DNA from: CAIKMD01 sp963702925
Lineage (GTDB): Bacteria; Pseudomonadota; Alphaproteobacteria; ATCC43930; CGMCC-115725
DNA length: 64,000 nucleotides
Assembly (NCBI GenBank): GCA_963702925.1
Contig: OY969771.1
Coordinates: forward strand, 3,720,001 to 3,784,000
Direction of reading: 5' to 3'
In this document: positions 34,545 through 43,473 of the stretch, one piece after another
Position numbering within the stretch: position 1 is the stretch's first letter
Layout: the number at the start of each line of letters is the position of its first letter
Notes under the pieces: model-generated
Databases searched by the model: none
What the model was told of the DNA's origin: nothing
What the model saw: only the letters and a program-made list of their open reading frames with translations
Program-made: the position numbers and the translations under genes

Positions 34545-35692
34545 GGCAGAATGCGGTCGCGAATGATCGCGGCGAGCCGTTCGATCTCGCTATCGGGATG
34601 CTGCGCGCAGAAGGCAAGACGCAGCCGCGCCGTGCCGTCTGGCACGGTGGGCGGGCGGATCGGCGTGACGAGGAAACCTTCATCCTCAAGAAGACGAGAA
34701 GCTTCGAGCGCCGCTTGCGCCTCGCCGATCACGATCGGCACGATCGGACTTTGTGCCTCGCCCAGCCCCGCAAGCTGTGTAAAACGCTTCGCCTTGGACA
34801 GCGGTAAGCCGGCAAGGTCGGGCTCTTTCTCGATCACGTCGAGCGCGGCGATCGCCGCGGCGATGCTCGCCGGCGGCAAGCCGGTCGAGTAGACGAAGCT
34901 CCGCGCCCGGTTGGAGATCAGGTCGATCACCGCGCGCGAGGCGCAAAGATAGCCGCCATAGGAGCCAAGCGCCTTGCTCAGCGTTCCCATCTGCAGCGGC
35001 ACCGCGATAGGCTCGCAATATGCGAAGCTCGAACCGCGGCCGCCGCCCAGGACGCCGATTCCATGGGCGTCGTCGCTCAACAGCCAAGCATCATGATCGG
35101 CGGCCGAGGCGGCAAGCTGTGGTAGCGGCGCGAGATCGCCATCCATCGAGAACACGCCCTCGGTCGCGATCAGCGCATGGCGATAGCGCGCGCGGTGCGT
35201 CGCGAGCATATCGGCGGCGTGCGCGGCATCATTGTGGCGGAAGGTGAGCAAGGTGGCGCCGCTCATGCGCGCGCCCGCCCAGATGCAGGAATGCGCGAGC
35301 TCGTCCAACAGCGCGAGATCGCCCGCGCCGATCAGCGCTGGAATGATGCCGATATTGGCAAGATATCCCGAGCCGAAGACGCAAGCAGCCTCGGTGCCTT
35401 TGACTTGGGCGAGCCGCGCTTCAAGCGCGGCATAAAGCGGATGATTGCCCGTCACCAACCGCGAAGCGCCCGCACCGGCGCCGCAGCGGCGAAGGGCGGC
35501 GATTGCGGCGTCTTGCACCGCCGGATGCTGGCTGAGATTGAGATAGTCGTTGGACGAGAACGACAGCAGGCGGCGTCCGTTGCGCTCGATCCACGCGCCC
35601 TCGAGCGGCGCGCTTTCAAGAAGCGACCGGCGCAAATGGCGCGCCTCTAAATCGCGCAGTTTTGTCGCGGCAAAATCGTTGAGCGAGCGCAT
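34541..35692 (-). CDS. bioF: 8-amino-7-oxononanoate synthase
   Basis: 383 residues from ATG 35692; upstream in-frame ATGs to 35773 would run into the divergent bioB region. PLP-dependent alpha-oxoamine synthase: GAGASRLVTGNHPLYAALE, DDAHGIGVLG and the Schiff-base lysine in GTLSKALGSYGGY. Condenses pimeloyl-ACP/CoA with alanine in biotin synthesis. Divergent from bioB with a 70-base shared regulatory gap; no BirA- or BioR-type palindrome was recognised there. Confidence 0.94.
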   Translation of the reverse strand: MRSLNDFAATKLRDLEARHLRRSLLESAPLEGAWIERNGRRLLSFSSNDYLNLSQHPAVQDAAIAALRRCGAGAGASRLVTGNHPLYAALEARLAQVKGTEAACVFGSGYLANIGIIPALIGAGDLALLDELAHSCIWAGARMSGATLLTFRHNDAAHAADMLATHRARYRHALIATEGVFSMDGDLAPLPQLAASAADHDAWLLSDDAHGIGVLGGGRGSSFAYCEPIAVPLQMGTLSKALGSYGGYLCASRAVIDLISNRARSFVYSTGLPPASIAAAIAALDVIEKEPDLAGLPLSKAKRFTQLAGLGEAQSPIVPIVIGEAQAALEASRLLEDEGFLVTPIRPPTVPDGTARLRLAFCAQHPDSEIERLAAIIRDRILP

Positions 35693-35762
35693 GTCGGCTT
35701 CTGCTTGACCTTCCCGGGATATAGCGTTAGGCGAGAAGCCGCTCAACACCAAGGTTGTTCGC

Positions 35763-36731
35763 ATGCCCGACACCGCCGCCGAAGCCTTACTGCGCCATGA
35801 TTGGACCTGCGAGGAAATCGGCTCGCTGTTCGATCTTTCGTTTCCCGATTTGGTCTTTCGTGCGCAAACGCTTCATCGCCGCTATTTCGACCCGAACGCG
35901 GTGCAGCTTTCGACCTTGTTGTCGATCAAGACCGGGGGCTGTCCCGAGGATTGCACTTATTGTCCGCAAAGCGCGCATTACGACACCGGTGTCGATGCCA
36001 CGAAGCTGATGGAGACCGCCGCCGTGATCGATGCGGCGCGCGACGCAAAAAAGGGAGGCGCCTCGCGTTTTTGTATGGGCGCGGCCTGGCGCGAGCCAAA
36101 AGATCGCGACCTCGATGCGGTCTGCGCCATGGTCGAAGGCGTCAAGGCGCTCGGCCTCGAAACTTGCGCCACCTTGGGAATGCTCACCGAAGTACAAGCG
36201 CAAAGGCTCAAAGCAGCCGGGCTCGACTACTACAATCACAACCTCGATACGTCGCCCGATTATTACGGCGCGATCATCACGACACGGCGCTTCGCCGACC
36301 GGATCGAGACGCTCGAGCGCGTAAGGCAGGCGGGGATCAATGTGTGTTGCGGCGGCATTGTCGGCATGGGCGAAACCCGCGCCGACCGGATCGGCATGAT
36401 CCATTCCCTGGCGACATTGCCCACTCATCCCGAAAGCGTGCCGATCAACCTCCTGGTGAAAGTCGCGGGTACGCCGCTCGATCAGATCGAAAAACTCGAT
36501 CCGCTCGAATTCGTGCGCATGGTCGCGGTCGCGCGCATTACCATGCCCCGATCGATGGTGAGGCTTTCGGCCGGGCGCGAGGCGATGAGCGACGAAATCC
36601 AGACGTTATGCTTTCTCGCCGGGGCGAATTCGATTTTTTGCGGCGAGAAGCTTCTCACAACGGCCAATCCCGGCCGCGACCGCGATCATGATCTGCTCCA
36701 GCGGCTTGGTCTCCATCCCGCGAGCCCATGA
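35763..36731 (+). CDS. bioB: Biotin synthase
   Basis: 322 residues. The radical-SAM cluster motif CPEDCTYC is at Cys60, Cys64 and Cys67, followed by PQSAHY. The YNHNLDTSPDYY and AGxNSIF (LAGANSIFCGEKLLTT) segments are typical of BioB. Inserts sulfur into dethiobiotin using a [4Fe-4S] and an auxiliary [2Fe-2S] cluster. Stop overlaps bioA by 4 bases. Confidence 0.96.
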   Translation: MPDTAAEALLRHDWTCEEIGSLFDLSFPDLVFRAQTLHRRYFDPNAVQLSTLLSIKTGGCPEDCTYCPQSAHYDTGVDATKLMETAAVIDAARDAKKGGASRFCMGAAWREPKDRDLDAVCAMVEGVKALGLETCATLGMLTEVQAQRLKAAGLDYYNHNLDTSPDYYGAIITTRRFADRIETLERVRQAGINVCCGGIVGMGETRADRIGMIHSLATLPTHPESVPINLLVKVAGTPLDQIEKLDPLEFVRMVAVARITMPRSMVRLSAGREAMSDEIQTLCFLAGANSIFCGEKLLTTANPGRDRDHDLLQRLGLHPASP

Positions 36732-38008
36732 GCGCGGCTGACGATCGGCAGCCCGATTGGCTGGCCGAGGGCTTGGCGCATCTCTGGCTTCCTTACGCGC
36801 AGATGAAGACGGCGCCGCCGCCGCTGGCGGTGGCGTGGACCGAAGGCTCGCGCATCATTCTCGAAGACGGTCGTCAGCTTATCGACGGCATCGCATCCTG
36901 GTGGACGTCGTGTCACGGCTATAACCATCCGCATATTCGCGAGCGTGTCGCGCGGCAGCTCGAAACCATGCCCCATGTGATGTTCGCCGGGCTCGCACAT
37001 CAGCAGGCTTGCGTGCTGGCAAGCCGTTTGGCGCGGCTGTTGCCGGGCGATCTCGATCATGTGTTTTTCTCGGAATCGGGCTCGGTCGCGGTCGAGATCG
37101 CGCTGAAAATGGCGGCCCAGTACTGGCTCAATCGTGGGCAGAAGCGGACGAAATTCCTCGCCTTCAAAGGCGGCTATCACGGCGACACGCAGGGCGCTAT
37201 GGCGGTGAGCGACCCTGAGGAGGGCATGCATCGCCGCTTTAAGGCGCTTTTGCCGGAGCACTTCATCGCCGATTTGCCGCGGGATGCAGCGAGCGTGGCC
37301 GCGCTGGAGCAGCTCTTCGATCGCCATGGCAAGGAAATTGCCGCGATCGTTGTCGAGCCTTTGGTGCAAGGCGCGGGCGGCATGATCTTTCACGGCCCCG
37401 ACGTCTTGCGCCGCCTGCGCGCCACAGCAGACCGCCATGGCGTGTTGCTGATCTGCGACGAGATTTTTACCGGCTTCGGCCGTACCGGCACCTTGTTCGC
37501 GTGCCAGGCGGCCGAAACCGTGCCCGACATCATCACCCTGTCGAAAGCGCTGACCGGCGGCACTTTGCCCTTGGCGGCGACCGTCGCCCGGACGCATGTG
37601 TTCGAAGGGTTCTTATCGGAGGATTCACTCGCCGCCTTGATGCATGGTCCGACCTTCATGGCGAACGCGCTGGGCTGCGCGGCGGCCAACGCGTCTCTCG
37701 ATCTATTCGAGCGCGAACCGCGCCTTCAGCAGGTGGCTTCGATTACAGAGGTTCTGGCGCGCGGCTTAGCGCCGTGCGCCAAATGGCGCGGCGTCAAAGA
37801 GACGCGCGTCATGGGTGCGATCGGCGTGGTCGAATTGAAAACCGCGCCCGATCTCGGCGCGCTGCGCCGCCGCTTCGTCGAGGAAGGCGTCTGGATCCGG
37901 CCTTTCGGCAAGGTCGTCTATCTCACCCCAGCCTTCACCATCGCGCCCGAAGACCTCGCGCAGCTCACCACAGCCGTGGTCACGGTCTTGGCCGAGATCG
38001 CGCGCTGA
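36728..38008 (+). CDS. bioA: Adenosylmethionine--8-amino-7-oxononanoate aminotransferase
   Basis: 426 residues, class III PLP aminotransferase. Key segments: GIASWWTSCHGYNHP, FSESGSVAVEIALKMA, CDEIFTGFGRTGTLFA and the Schiff-base lysine in LSKALTGGTLPLAAT. Makes 7,8-diaminopelargonate. With bioB, bioF and bioD it completes the late biotin pathway in one cluster; birA lies 28 kb away. It ends 12 bases before the IS630 element. Confidence 0.95.
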   Translation: MSAADDRQPDWLAEGLAHLWLPYAQMKTAPPPLAVAWTEGSRIILEDGRQLIDGIASWWTSCHGYNHPHIRERVARQLETMPHVMFAGLAHQQACVLASRLARLLPGDLDHVFFSESGSVAVEIALKMAAQYWLNRGQKRTKFLAFKGGYHGDTQGAMAVSDPEEGMHRRFKALLPEHFIADLPRDAASVAALEQLFDRHGKEIAAIVVEPLVQGAGGMIFHGPDVLRRLRATADRHGVLLICDEIFTGFGRTGTLFACQAAETVPDIITLSKALTGGTLPLAATVARTHVFEGFLSEDSLAALMHGPTFMANALGCAAANASLDLFEREPRLQQVASITEVLARGLAPCAKWRGVKETRVMGAIGVVELKTAPDLGALRRRFVEEGVWIRPFGKVVYLTPAFTIAPEDLAQLTTAVVTVLAEIAR

Positions 38009-38020
38009 TAGGCGGCGCTA

Positions 38021-39067
38021 GAGCGTTTCATATTTTGGCGGAAGCGTATCCTGCGTTTGCGAAGTAGTTGGCGCATTCGGCAGGCTGGATTGTCGGGACG
38101 AGGTGTCCGATGTGGCGCCAAGTGTCCTCGATGGTTCGCCTCTGGGCGAGGCGCATCCAGTGCTTGATCTTGGCGAAGGTCTGCTCGATCGGATTGAGAT
38201 CGGGAGAGTAGGGCGGCAGGTACCAGAGCCTGGCGCCGGCGGCCCGGATCATCCGTCGGACGGCCGCCGCTTTGTGGGAGCCGAGATTGTCCATGACGAC
38301 GATGTCGCCGGGCTTGAGCACCGGCACGAGCTGCTGCTCGACATAGGCGCGGAAGCATTCGCCGTTGATCGGTCCGTCGAAGACACAAGGCGCTGTGAGC
38401 CGGTCGCAGCGCAGCGCGCCGAGGAAGGTCAGCGTGCGCCAGTGAGCGTGCGGGGCGAAGCTGCGCAGGCGCTTGCCCTTCGGCCCCCATCCGCGTAGCG
38501 GTGCCATGTTGGTCTTGATCCAGGTCTCGTCGATGAAGACCAGCCGCTGCGGGTCGAGCCCAGCCTGCCAGGATCGCCAGCGCTGACGCCGGCGCGCGAC
38601 GTCGGCGCGGGCCTGCTCAAGGGCGAACAGGGTTTTTTTTGAACCGCAGCCCTTCGCGCCGAACGAACATCCATATCGTATTGTGCGAGACGCTCACGCC
38701 GCGTGCCGCCAGCTCGTCCTTCAGCCGGTGCAGCGTCAGGTGCGGCGTCTGAGCGATCCGCTCCAGAATGAACGCCCGATGCGGCTCCAGCACCCGCTTG
38801 CGATGCCCGCCCATCTTGCCCGGCGCAACCGAGCCGGTCTTACGATACCGCTGCGACCACTTCACAATCGACGAGACGGCAACACTGAACCGTACCGCAA
38901 CAGACCGGCAGGTCTCTCCAGCCAAAACCGCCGCAACCGCCCGCTCACGAAGATCCATCGACAAAGCTCGGGTCATCGGATGCTGGCCTCCAATCCAGCC
39001 AGCATCTTGAATCACAAACCGAGACCGAACGGAATCCCTTTCGATTCAGTCAAGCCTTGAAACGCTC
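38021..39067 (-). mobile_element. IS630-family insertion sequence, complete, 1047 bp
   Basis: Terminal inverted repeat GAGCGTTTCA (38021-38030) matches TGAAACGCTC (39058-39067), flanked by a TA duplication (38019-38020, 39068-39069), again within CTAG. Two transposase frames on the reverse strand are separated by a run of eight A (coding strand). IS630 elements duplicate TA and prefer CTAG targets, which fits. The element lies between bioA and the SnoaL-like gene. Confidence 0.85.
38028..38976 (-). CDS. IS630-family transposase, expressed by -1 frameshift (orfA 38617-38976, orfB 38028-about 38640)
   Basis: OrfA begins MTRALSMDLRERAVAAVLAG with a helix-turn-helix (CRSVAVRFSVAVSSIVKWSQRYRKTG). 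Just after GLRFKK a homopolymer A8 (38633-38640) allows a shift into the orfB frame, which continues TLFALEQARADVARRRQRW and VFIDETWIKTNM. The DDE residues are in FIDET, VMDNLGSHK and SPDLNPIEQTFAKIKHWMR. Both halves are intact, so the element could be active. Confidence 0.85.
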
Positions 39068-39489
39068 TAGGGCCGCCGCGCCCGGCGCGGCCGGCGCAGA
39101 TCCTCGTGATAGGAGCGGGCAACGATCGGGCTCGCCTGGTGATGGGCCAGACGCCAAGCGCCATCCTCGCGCACGAACATGTTGGTCGCTACCAGATGGC
39201 CGGTATCGAGCTCCTCTTCGCACAGGACGATCGCGACGTTGCCATAGAGGAAGGCGCGGTCATCATGGCATGCGACATGAGGTGCTTCCGGATTGGCCAT
39301 GATGTCGCGCCAGCTTTGCAGGACGGCGGCACGGCCAGTCACCGGGGTCCAGCCGGGATGGACGCACACCACCGGCGCGCTGCGCGCCCAAAGCGCCTCC
39401 ATGGCGGTCGTGTCGCGGCTCGTGAAAGCGCGGTAGAATTCCAAATTCGCGCTGAGCACGGCGTCGGTATCAAGGATCGGCTGGGCCAT
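39067..39489 (-). CDS. SnoaL/NTF2-like family protein
   Basis: 140 residues from ATG 39489 (GGGAGAA upstream). Cone-shaped NTF2 fold: LSANLEFYRAFTSRDTTAMEALWAR, the PGW-x-PVTGRAAVLQSWRDIM helix and the strands VAIVLCEEEL, LVATNMFVREDGAWRLAHHQASPI. Family members are small ligand-binding or isomerase-like proteins; no specific substrate can be assigned. The TAG stop is at the IS630 boundary, and the pre-insertion sequence also gave TAG. Confidence 0.8.
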   Translation of the reverse strand: MAQPILDTDAVLSANLEFYRAFTSRDTTAMEALWARSAPVVCVHPGWTPVTGRAAVLQSWRDIMANPEAPHVACHDDRAFLYGNVAIVLCEEELDTGHLVATNMFVREDGAWRLAHHQASPIVARSYHEDLRRPRRARRP

Positions 39490-39543
39490 CGATTCTCCCA
39501 ATTGCGAAGCTGAGCGATCATGTCGCATGCCCCGGCGCAAAAA

Positions 39544-39572
39544 ACTAGCTTAGACCTTTGAGGCTAGCTTAG
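39544..39572. repeat. Two copies of CTAGCTTAG, 20 bases apart
   Basis: CTAGCTTAG occurs at 39544-39552 and 39564-39572, two helical turns apart, with partial similarity continuing between copies. It lies between the divergent SnoaL-like and FTR1 genes and could be a paired operator or chance. Confidence 0.35.
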
Positions 39573-39603
39573 GCTCTTGCGCTGGCGATTCGGCGCAGAT
39601 ATA

Positions 39604-39620
39604 TTGCGAACGCTTCGCAA
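39604..39620. promoter_or_regulatory. Fur-like operator palindrome before the iron permease gene
   Basis: TTGCGAA-CGC-TTCGCAA is a perfect 7-3-7 palindrome 40 bases before the FTR1 start. It resembles alphaproteobacterial Fur-family operators (of the form TTGCGAAT..ATTCGCAA). Position and neighbour support iron-responsive repression; not proven. Confidence 0.5.
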
Positions 39621-39660
39621 TTGCAGCTTGCGGCGCGGTCTTTTGACGGGGTTATTCGGA

Positions 39661-40497
39661 ATGTTGGCCGTTGCGGTCATTGTCTTCCGCGAAGTTCTTG
39701 AGGCGGCTCTGGTCGTCGGCATCGTCTTGGCCGCGAGCCGGGGCGTGCCGCGGCGGGGGAAATGGGTTGCCGGCGGGATCGGTGCCGGCGTGCTCGGGGC
39801 CATGGTGGTGGCTGGGTTTACCGACCAGATCGCCATGGCGCTGGACGGCATCGGCCAGGAGATCTTCAACGCTGCCGTGTTGTTCGGCGCGGTCCTGATG
39901 CTGGGCTGGCACAATGTCTGGATGAGCCGGCACGCGAAGGAGCATGTCGTCGAAGCAACCCGGGTGGGGCGTGAAGTTCTCGCGGGGACGCGTCCGCTTT
40001 ACGCGCTCGCGATTCTTTGCGGCCTGGCGGTTGGCCGCGAGGGTTCGGAAATCGTTCTTTTCGTTTATGGCATCGTTGCCGCGCAAGGGGGCAGCGCCGC
40101 CTCTCTGCTAAGCGGCGGGCTGGTTGGGCTGGTTGCCGGAGTTGGGGTTGGCGCGGCGCTTTATCTCGGGCTGGTCACGATCCCGATGCGGTACCTTTTC
40201 TCGGTCACGAGCTGGATGATCCTGCTGCTGGCCGCCGGTATGGCGTCGCAAGGCGCGGCATTCCTGCTGCAAGCCGATCTCGTGCCGCCGCTCGGCAATT
40301 TATGGGACACGTCGCGTATTCTGTCGGAGCAGAGCCTCCTTGGCCAAGCGCTCCACGCGTTGGTCGGCTATGTCGCCCGGCCGACCGGGATTCAACTGGT
40401 GTTCTATCTCGGCACGCTGTTTTTGATCGCCGCCTTGATGCGCCTCTTCGGGCGTGTGCCGGTTACCGCTCCGCGTCGGGCGCATCCGGCGGAATAG
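39661..40497 (+). CDS. FTR1 family iron permease
   Basis: 278 residues from ATG 39661, about seven hydrophobic helices. The two iron-binding REXXE-type motifs are present: REVLE at residues 10-14 and REGSE in LCGLAVGREGSEIVLF. EfeU/FTR1 proteins move ferric iron across the inner membrane, usually with EfeO/EfeB or a ferroxidase; none of these partners is adjacent. An upstream in-frame start (39577) would include the Fur-like operator in the coding sequence and is unlikely. Overlaps the DedA gene by 35 bases tail to tail. Confidence 0.88.
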   Translation: MLAVAVIVFREVLEAALVVGIVLAASRGVPRRGKWVAGGIGAGVLGAMVVAGFTDQIAMALDGIGQEIFNAAVLFGAVLMLGWHNVWMSRHAKEHVVEATRVGREVLAGTRPLYALAILCGLAVGREGSEIVLFVYGIVAAQGGSAASLLSGGLVGLVAGVGVGAALYLGLVTIPMRYLFSVTSWMILLLAAGMASQGAAFLLQADLVPPLGNLWDTSRILSEQSLLGQALHALVGYVARPTGIQLVFYLGTLFLIAALMRLFGRVPVTAPRRAHPAE

Positions 40498-41140
40498 CGA
40501 GAGCGCGTTCCACGGGCTTGGCCGCTGCTGCGGCTTGCTGCGAGGCTCTGTGTCGCCGCCATAACCTGATGACGACGAAGATCAGCGCGATCACCCCGAG
40601 CACGACCAGCGTCGAGCCGACCCAGCCGACCATACGGACATACTCGAAAAAGCGGCGGCCGAGCCAATAGGTCAGCCCGCCCCAGCAGCCGACCCAGAGC
40701 GCCGCGCCGAGCGCGTTGTAGAAGAAGAACCGCGGCCAGGGCATTTCGAGCGAACCGGCGACGATGCCGTTGAACTGACGCAAAAGGACGAAAAACCGCG
40801 CGACCACGATGATGATGTCGCCGTAGCGCGCGAAGGATTCTTCGACCTTTTGCAGCCGCTCGAGCGTGATGCCGATTTTGCCGCCGAAGCGCACCAGCAA
40901 GCGGTGGCCGCCGGTCTTGCCGATGAAGAAGCCGATGCTGTCTCCAGTGACCGCGGCAAGCCAAGCGACCGGCAGCAACCAGATGATGTTCAGCGCGCCG
41001 CGAGAAGCAAGCACAGAGCCCGCGATCAGCATGGTTTCGCCGGGTGTCGGCAGGCCGAAATCTTCGAGGAAGATGCCGAGGAAGACGGCGAAATAACCGT
41101 AATCGGCGACAAAGCTGTGAACTCCGTCGGCGAAGTTCAA
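40463..41140 (-). CDS. DedA family inner membrane protein
   Basis: 225 residues with several hydrophobic segments. Typical DedA features: FLGIFLEDFGLPTPGETMLIAGSVLA near residue 20-45, GDSIGFFIGKTGG, and VVARFFVLLRQFNGIVAGSLEMPWPRFFFYNALGAALW with the FxRxxxxxxR pattern of the family. DedA proteins act as undecaprenyl-phosphate or lipid transporters and affect membrane homeostasis. The last 30 residues are a basic, alanine-rich tail. Confidence 0.88.
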   Translation of the reverse strand: MNFADGVHSFVADYGYFAVFLGIFLEDFGLPTPGETMLIAGSVLASRGALNIIWLLPVAWLAAVTGDSIGFFIGKTGGHRLLVRFGGKIGITLERLQKVEESFARYGDIIIVVARFFVLLRQFNGIVAGSLEMPWPRFFFYNALGAALWVGCWGGLTYWLGRRFFEYVRMVGWVGSTLVVLGVIALIFVVIRLWRRHRASQQAAAAAKPVERALAIPPDAPDAER

Positions 41141-41248
41141 AACGGTCTCCTGGATGGTGCTGGGCGTGGGCGGCTGTGCGTTCTAGGCGCAAAGCCTAAC
41201 CATGGCAACCGAGCACATTGGGGCGAGCATCGGCGTCGATGCAAAGGC

Positions 41249-41284
41249 TTGACTCTTCGAACCATATCGGAACAAATAGAGAAC
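41249..41284 (+). promoter_or_regulatory. SOS promoter: TTGACT with three LexA half-sites
   Basis: GAAC occurs at 41259-41262, 41270-41273 and 41281-41284, each separated by exactly 7 bases. This makes two overlapping copies of the alphaproteobacterial LexA operator GAAC-N7-GAAC. A -35-like TTGACT at 41249-41254 lies just upstream, so LexA would cover the promoter of imuA, which starts at 41301. Confidence 0.8.
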
Positions 41285-41300
41285 ATTCTTCGGGTCCATC

Positions 41301-42038
41301 ATGCTGAAAGGTGAGAAAAAGTCGCAGCTTTCGGCTCTCCGGCAGCAATTGGCGAGATTGGAAGGCGGCGGGGAAGCGAAATCGGCGCTGCCTTTTGCGG
41401 TCGCGGCCATCGATGCTGCCTTGCCCGGCGAGGGACTGCCTTTGGGCGCGCTTCACGAGCTGGAAGGTGATGGGAGCGAAGGCGAGGATGGCGCGATTGC
41501 GGCGGCCTTCCTCGCCGGCGTTCTGGCCCGGCTTGCGCCCGCACAGCCGGTGCTGTGGTGCCTCAAGCGCGCCGATCTCTATGCGCCGGGCGTGGCCTCT
41601 TATGGGTTTTCCCCCAAGCGGCTGCTGCTGGCGCGCGCGCCCCGTGACCAAGAGATCCTATGGGCGATGGAGGAGGGGCTGCGGAGCCCGGGGCTCGCCG
41701 CCGTGGTGGGCGAGATCGACATGCTCTCGGCCTTGGCAAGCCGGCGTTTGCAGCTCGCGGCCGAGACATCGGGGGTTACCGGCTTCGTGATACGCCGCGG
41801 CGCCCCTGCGGCAGCAACTTCGGCGGTGACGCGCTGGCGTGTCGCCGCCTTGCCCGGGTCTTTGAGGTTGGGCGAGCCAGGTGTCGGCCAGCCTTTATGG
41901 CGGGTCGAGCTGCTGCGCTGCCGCGGTGGTGTGCCGGGGTCATGGGATGTGGAGGCATGCGATGCGACGGGTCATGTCGCTCTCTTTGCCGCGCTGGCCG
42001 ATCGACCGGCGCCTGCAAAACGGCGCGCGGCCGGATAG
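41301..42038 (+). CDS. imuA: ImuA, RecA/SulA-like mutasome protein
   Basis: 245 residues from ATG 41301. The segment FAVAAIDAALPGEGLPLGALHELEG and the following RecA-like core match ImuA, which with ImuB and DnaE2 carries out SOS-induced translesion synthesis. No complete Walker A is visible (usual in ImuA). Overlaps the imuB coding region, and the whole operon sits behind tandem LexA sites. Confidence 0.9.
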   Translation: MLKGEKKSQLSALRQQLARLEGGGEAKSALPFAVAAIDAALPGEGLPLGALHELEGDGSEGEDGAIAAAFLAGVLARLAPAQPVLWCLKRADLYAPGVASYGFSPKRLLLARAPRDQEILWAMEEGLRSPGLAAVVGEIDMLSALASRRLQLAAETSGVTGFVIRRGAPAAATSAVTRWRVAALPGSLRLGEPGVGQPLWRVELLRCRGGVPGSWDVEACDATGHVALFAALADRPAPAKRRAAG

Positions 42039-43473
42039 GCCTTTCGTCCTCGTTGCCGGTATCGCCGGAAGGCGGATCGTCACCTCTGCCGACGCCATGG
42101 CAGAGGCGGAAGGCATCTCGCCCGGCATGAACCTGGCCGATGCGCGCGCGCTGCGCCCCAATCTCGCGCTTGCCGAGGCCGACCAGGCCGGTGATGCCGC
42201 AGCGCTCGCGGCGCTTGCCCGCTGGTGCAACCGTTTCAGCCCTTGGACATCGCCCTGTGGCGCCGACGGTATCTCTCTCGATATCACCGGCTGCGCCCAT
42301 CTCTTCGGCGACGAGGCCGGCCTTGCGGCCCAGGCGGTGGAACGGCTTGCCCGCCGCAAGATCGAATGCCGGGCGGCGATTGCCGACAGTCTCGGTGCTG
42401 CCTGGGCAATGGCACGCTTCGGCGGCGCTGCCGTCGCCGTGGTGCCGCAGGGCGGAACGCGGATGGCGCTCGCCGACCTGCCGGTTGCGGCTTTGCGGCT
42501 CGATCCCGACGCGGTCGCGCTTCTGGTCCGGTTCGGTCTGCGGCGTATCGGCGATGTCTACGCCATGCCGCGTGCGGCGCTTGCCAAACGCTGCGGCGCG
42601 GGCATGGCGCGGCGCCTCGATGAGGCGTTGGGGTACGTGTCCGAGCCGCTTTCGCCGCTGTCGCCCGAAAAGCTGCGCTGGTCGCGGCGTTCCTTTGCCG
42701 AGCCGATCGGAACGCAAGAAGACCTTGCCGCGGCAACACGCGAGCTGTTGGCGACTCTGTGCCGGCGCCTGGCCGAAGAGGACATCGGCGCCCGCCAACT
42801 CACTCTGGCGCTTTACCGTATCGATGGCCGGATCGAGGAAACGGTTATCGGCACGGCGCTGCCGTCGCGCGATACGCGCCATCTCTGGCGTCTGTTCGCG
42901 GAACGCTTGCCCGGTATCGATTCCGATCCCGGCATCGAAGACATGGTGCTGACGGCGAGCATTGCCGAAAAGCTCGCGCCGGCGCAGCTCGGTCTTCGCG
43001 GCGGATTTGGAAAGGATGGAACGGAGACAGCGGCCGATCTTGCCGCGCTCGTCGACCGTCTGGCCAATCGTCTCGGCGCGCAGGCTCTCGCTCGGCCCGT
43101 GCCCTATGAAAGCCACCTGCCCGAACGCGCGGTGCGCTTCGTTCCGATGTTCCACAAGGACACCGCCCCATTCGAATGGGACGCCGAGAAACCGCGCCCG
43201 GTACGCTTGCTGCCTCGACCCGAGCCGATCACGGCGGTGGCATTGGTGCCAGACGATCCGCCGTCTTTGTTCCAGTGGCGGCGCCTCATTCACCGCGTGC
43301 GTCGCGCCGACGGCCCCGAGCGCATCGCGGGCGAATGGTGGCGTGAAACTGCCGAGCTGCGCGATTATTACCGCGTCGAGGACGAGGCCGGTCGGCGCTT
43401 CTGGCTTTACCGCGCGGGTCTTTACCGTCCCGAGCTTCCGCCGCGCTGGTTCCTGCACGGGGTCTTCGCATGA
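41962..43473 (+). CDS. imuB: ImuB, catalytically inactive Y-family polymerase-like protein
   Basis: 503 residues from ATG 41962, chosen because GGAGG (41951-41955) lies 6 bases upstream and MRRVMSLSLPRWPIDR is the normal start. Palm/finger and little-finger parts of a DinB-like fold are recognisable (LFGDEAGLAAQAVERL; FGLRRIGDVYAMPRAALAKRCG), but the three metal-binding acidic residues of active Y-family enzymes are not in place, as expected for ImuB, which is a beta-clamp-bound adaptor. A C-terminal extension ends WFLHGVFA. Overlaps dnaE2 by 4 bases. Confidence 0.92.
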   Translation: MRRVMSLSLPRWPIDRRLQNGARPDRPFVLVAGIAGRRIVTSADAMAEAEGISPGMNLADARALRPNLALAEADQAGDAAALAALARWCNRFSPWTSPCGADGISLDITGCAHLFGDEAGLAAQAVERLARRKIECRAAIADSLGAAWAMARFGGAAVAVVPQGGTRMALADLPVAALRLDPDAVALLVRFGLRRIGDVYAMPRAALAKRCGAGMARRLDEALGYVSEPLSPLSPEKLRWSRRSFAEPIGTQEDLAAATRELLATLCRRLAEEDIGARQLTLALYRIDGRIEETVIGTALPSRDTRHLWRLFAERLPGIDSDPGIEDMVLTASIAEKLAPAQLGLRGGFGKDGTETAADLAALVDRLANRLGAQALARPVPYESHLPERAVRFVPMFHKDTAPFEWDAEKPRPVRLLPRPEPITAVALVPDDPPSLFQWRRLIHRVRRADGPERIAGEWWRETAELRDYYRVEDEAGRRFWLYRAGLYRPELPPRWFLHGVFA

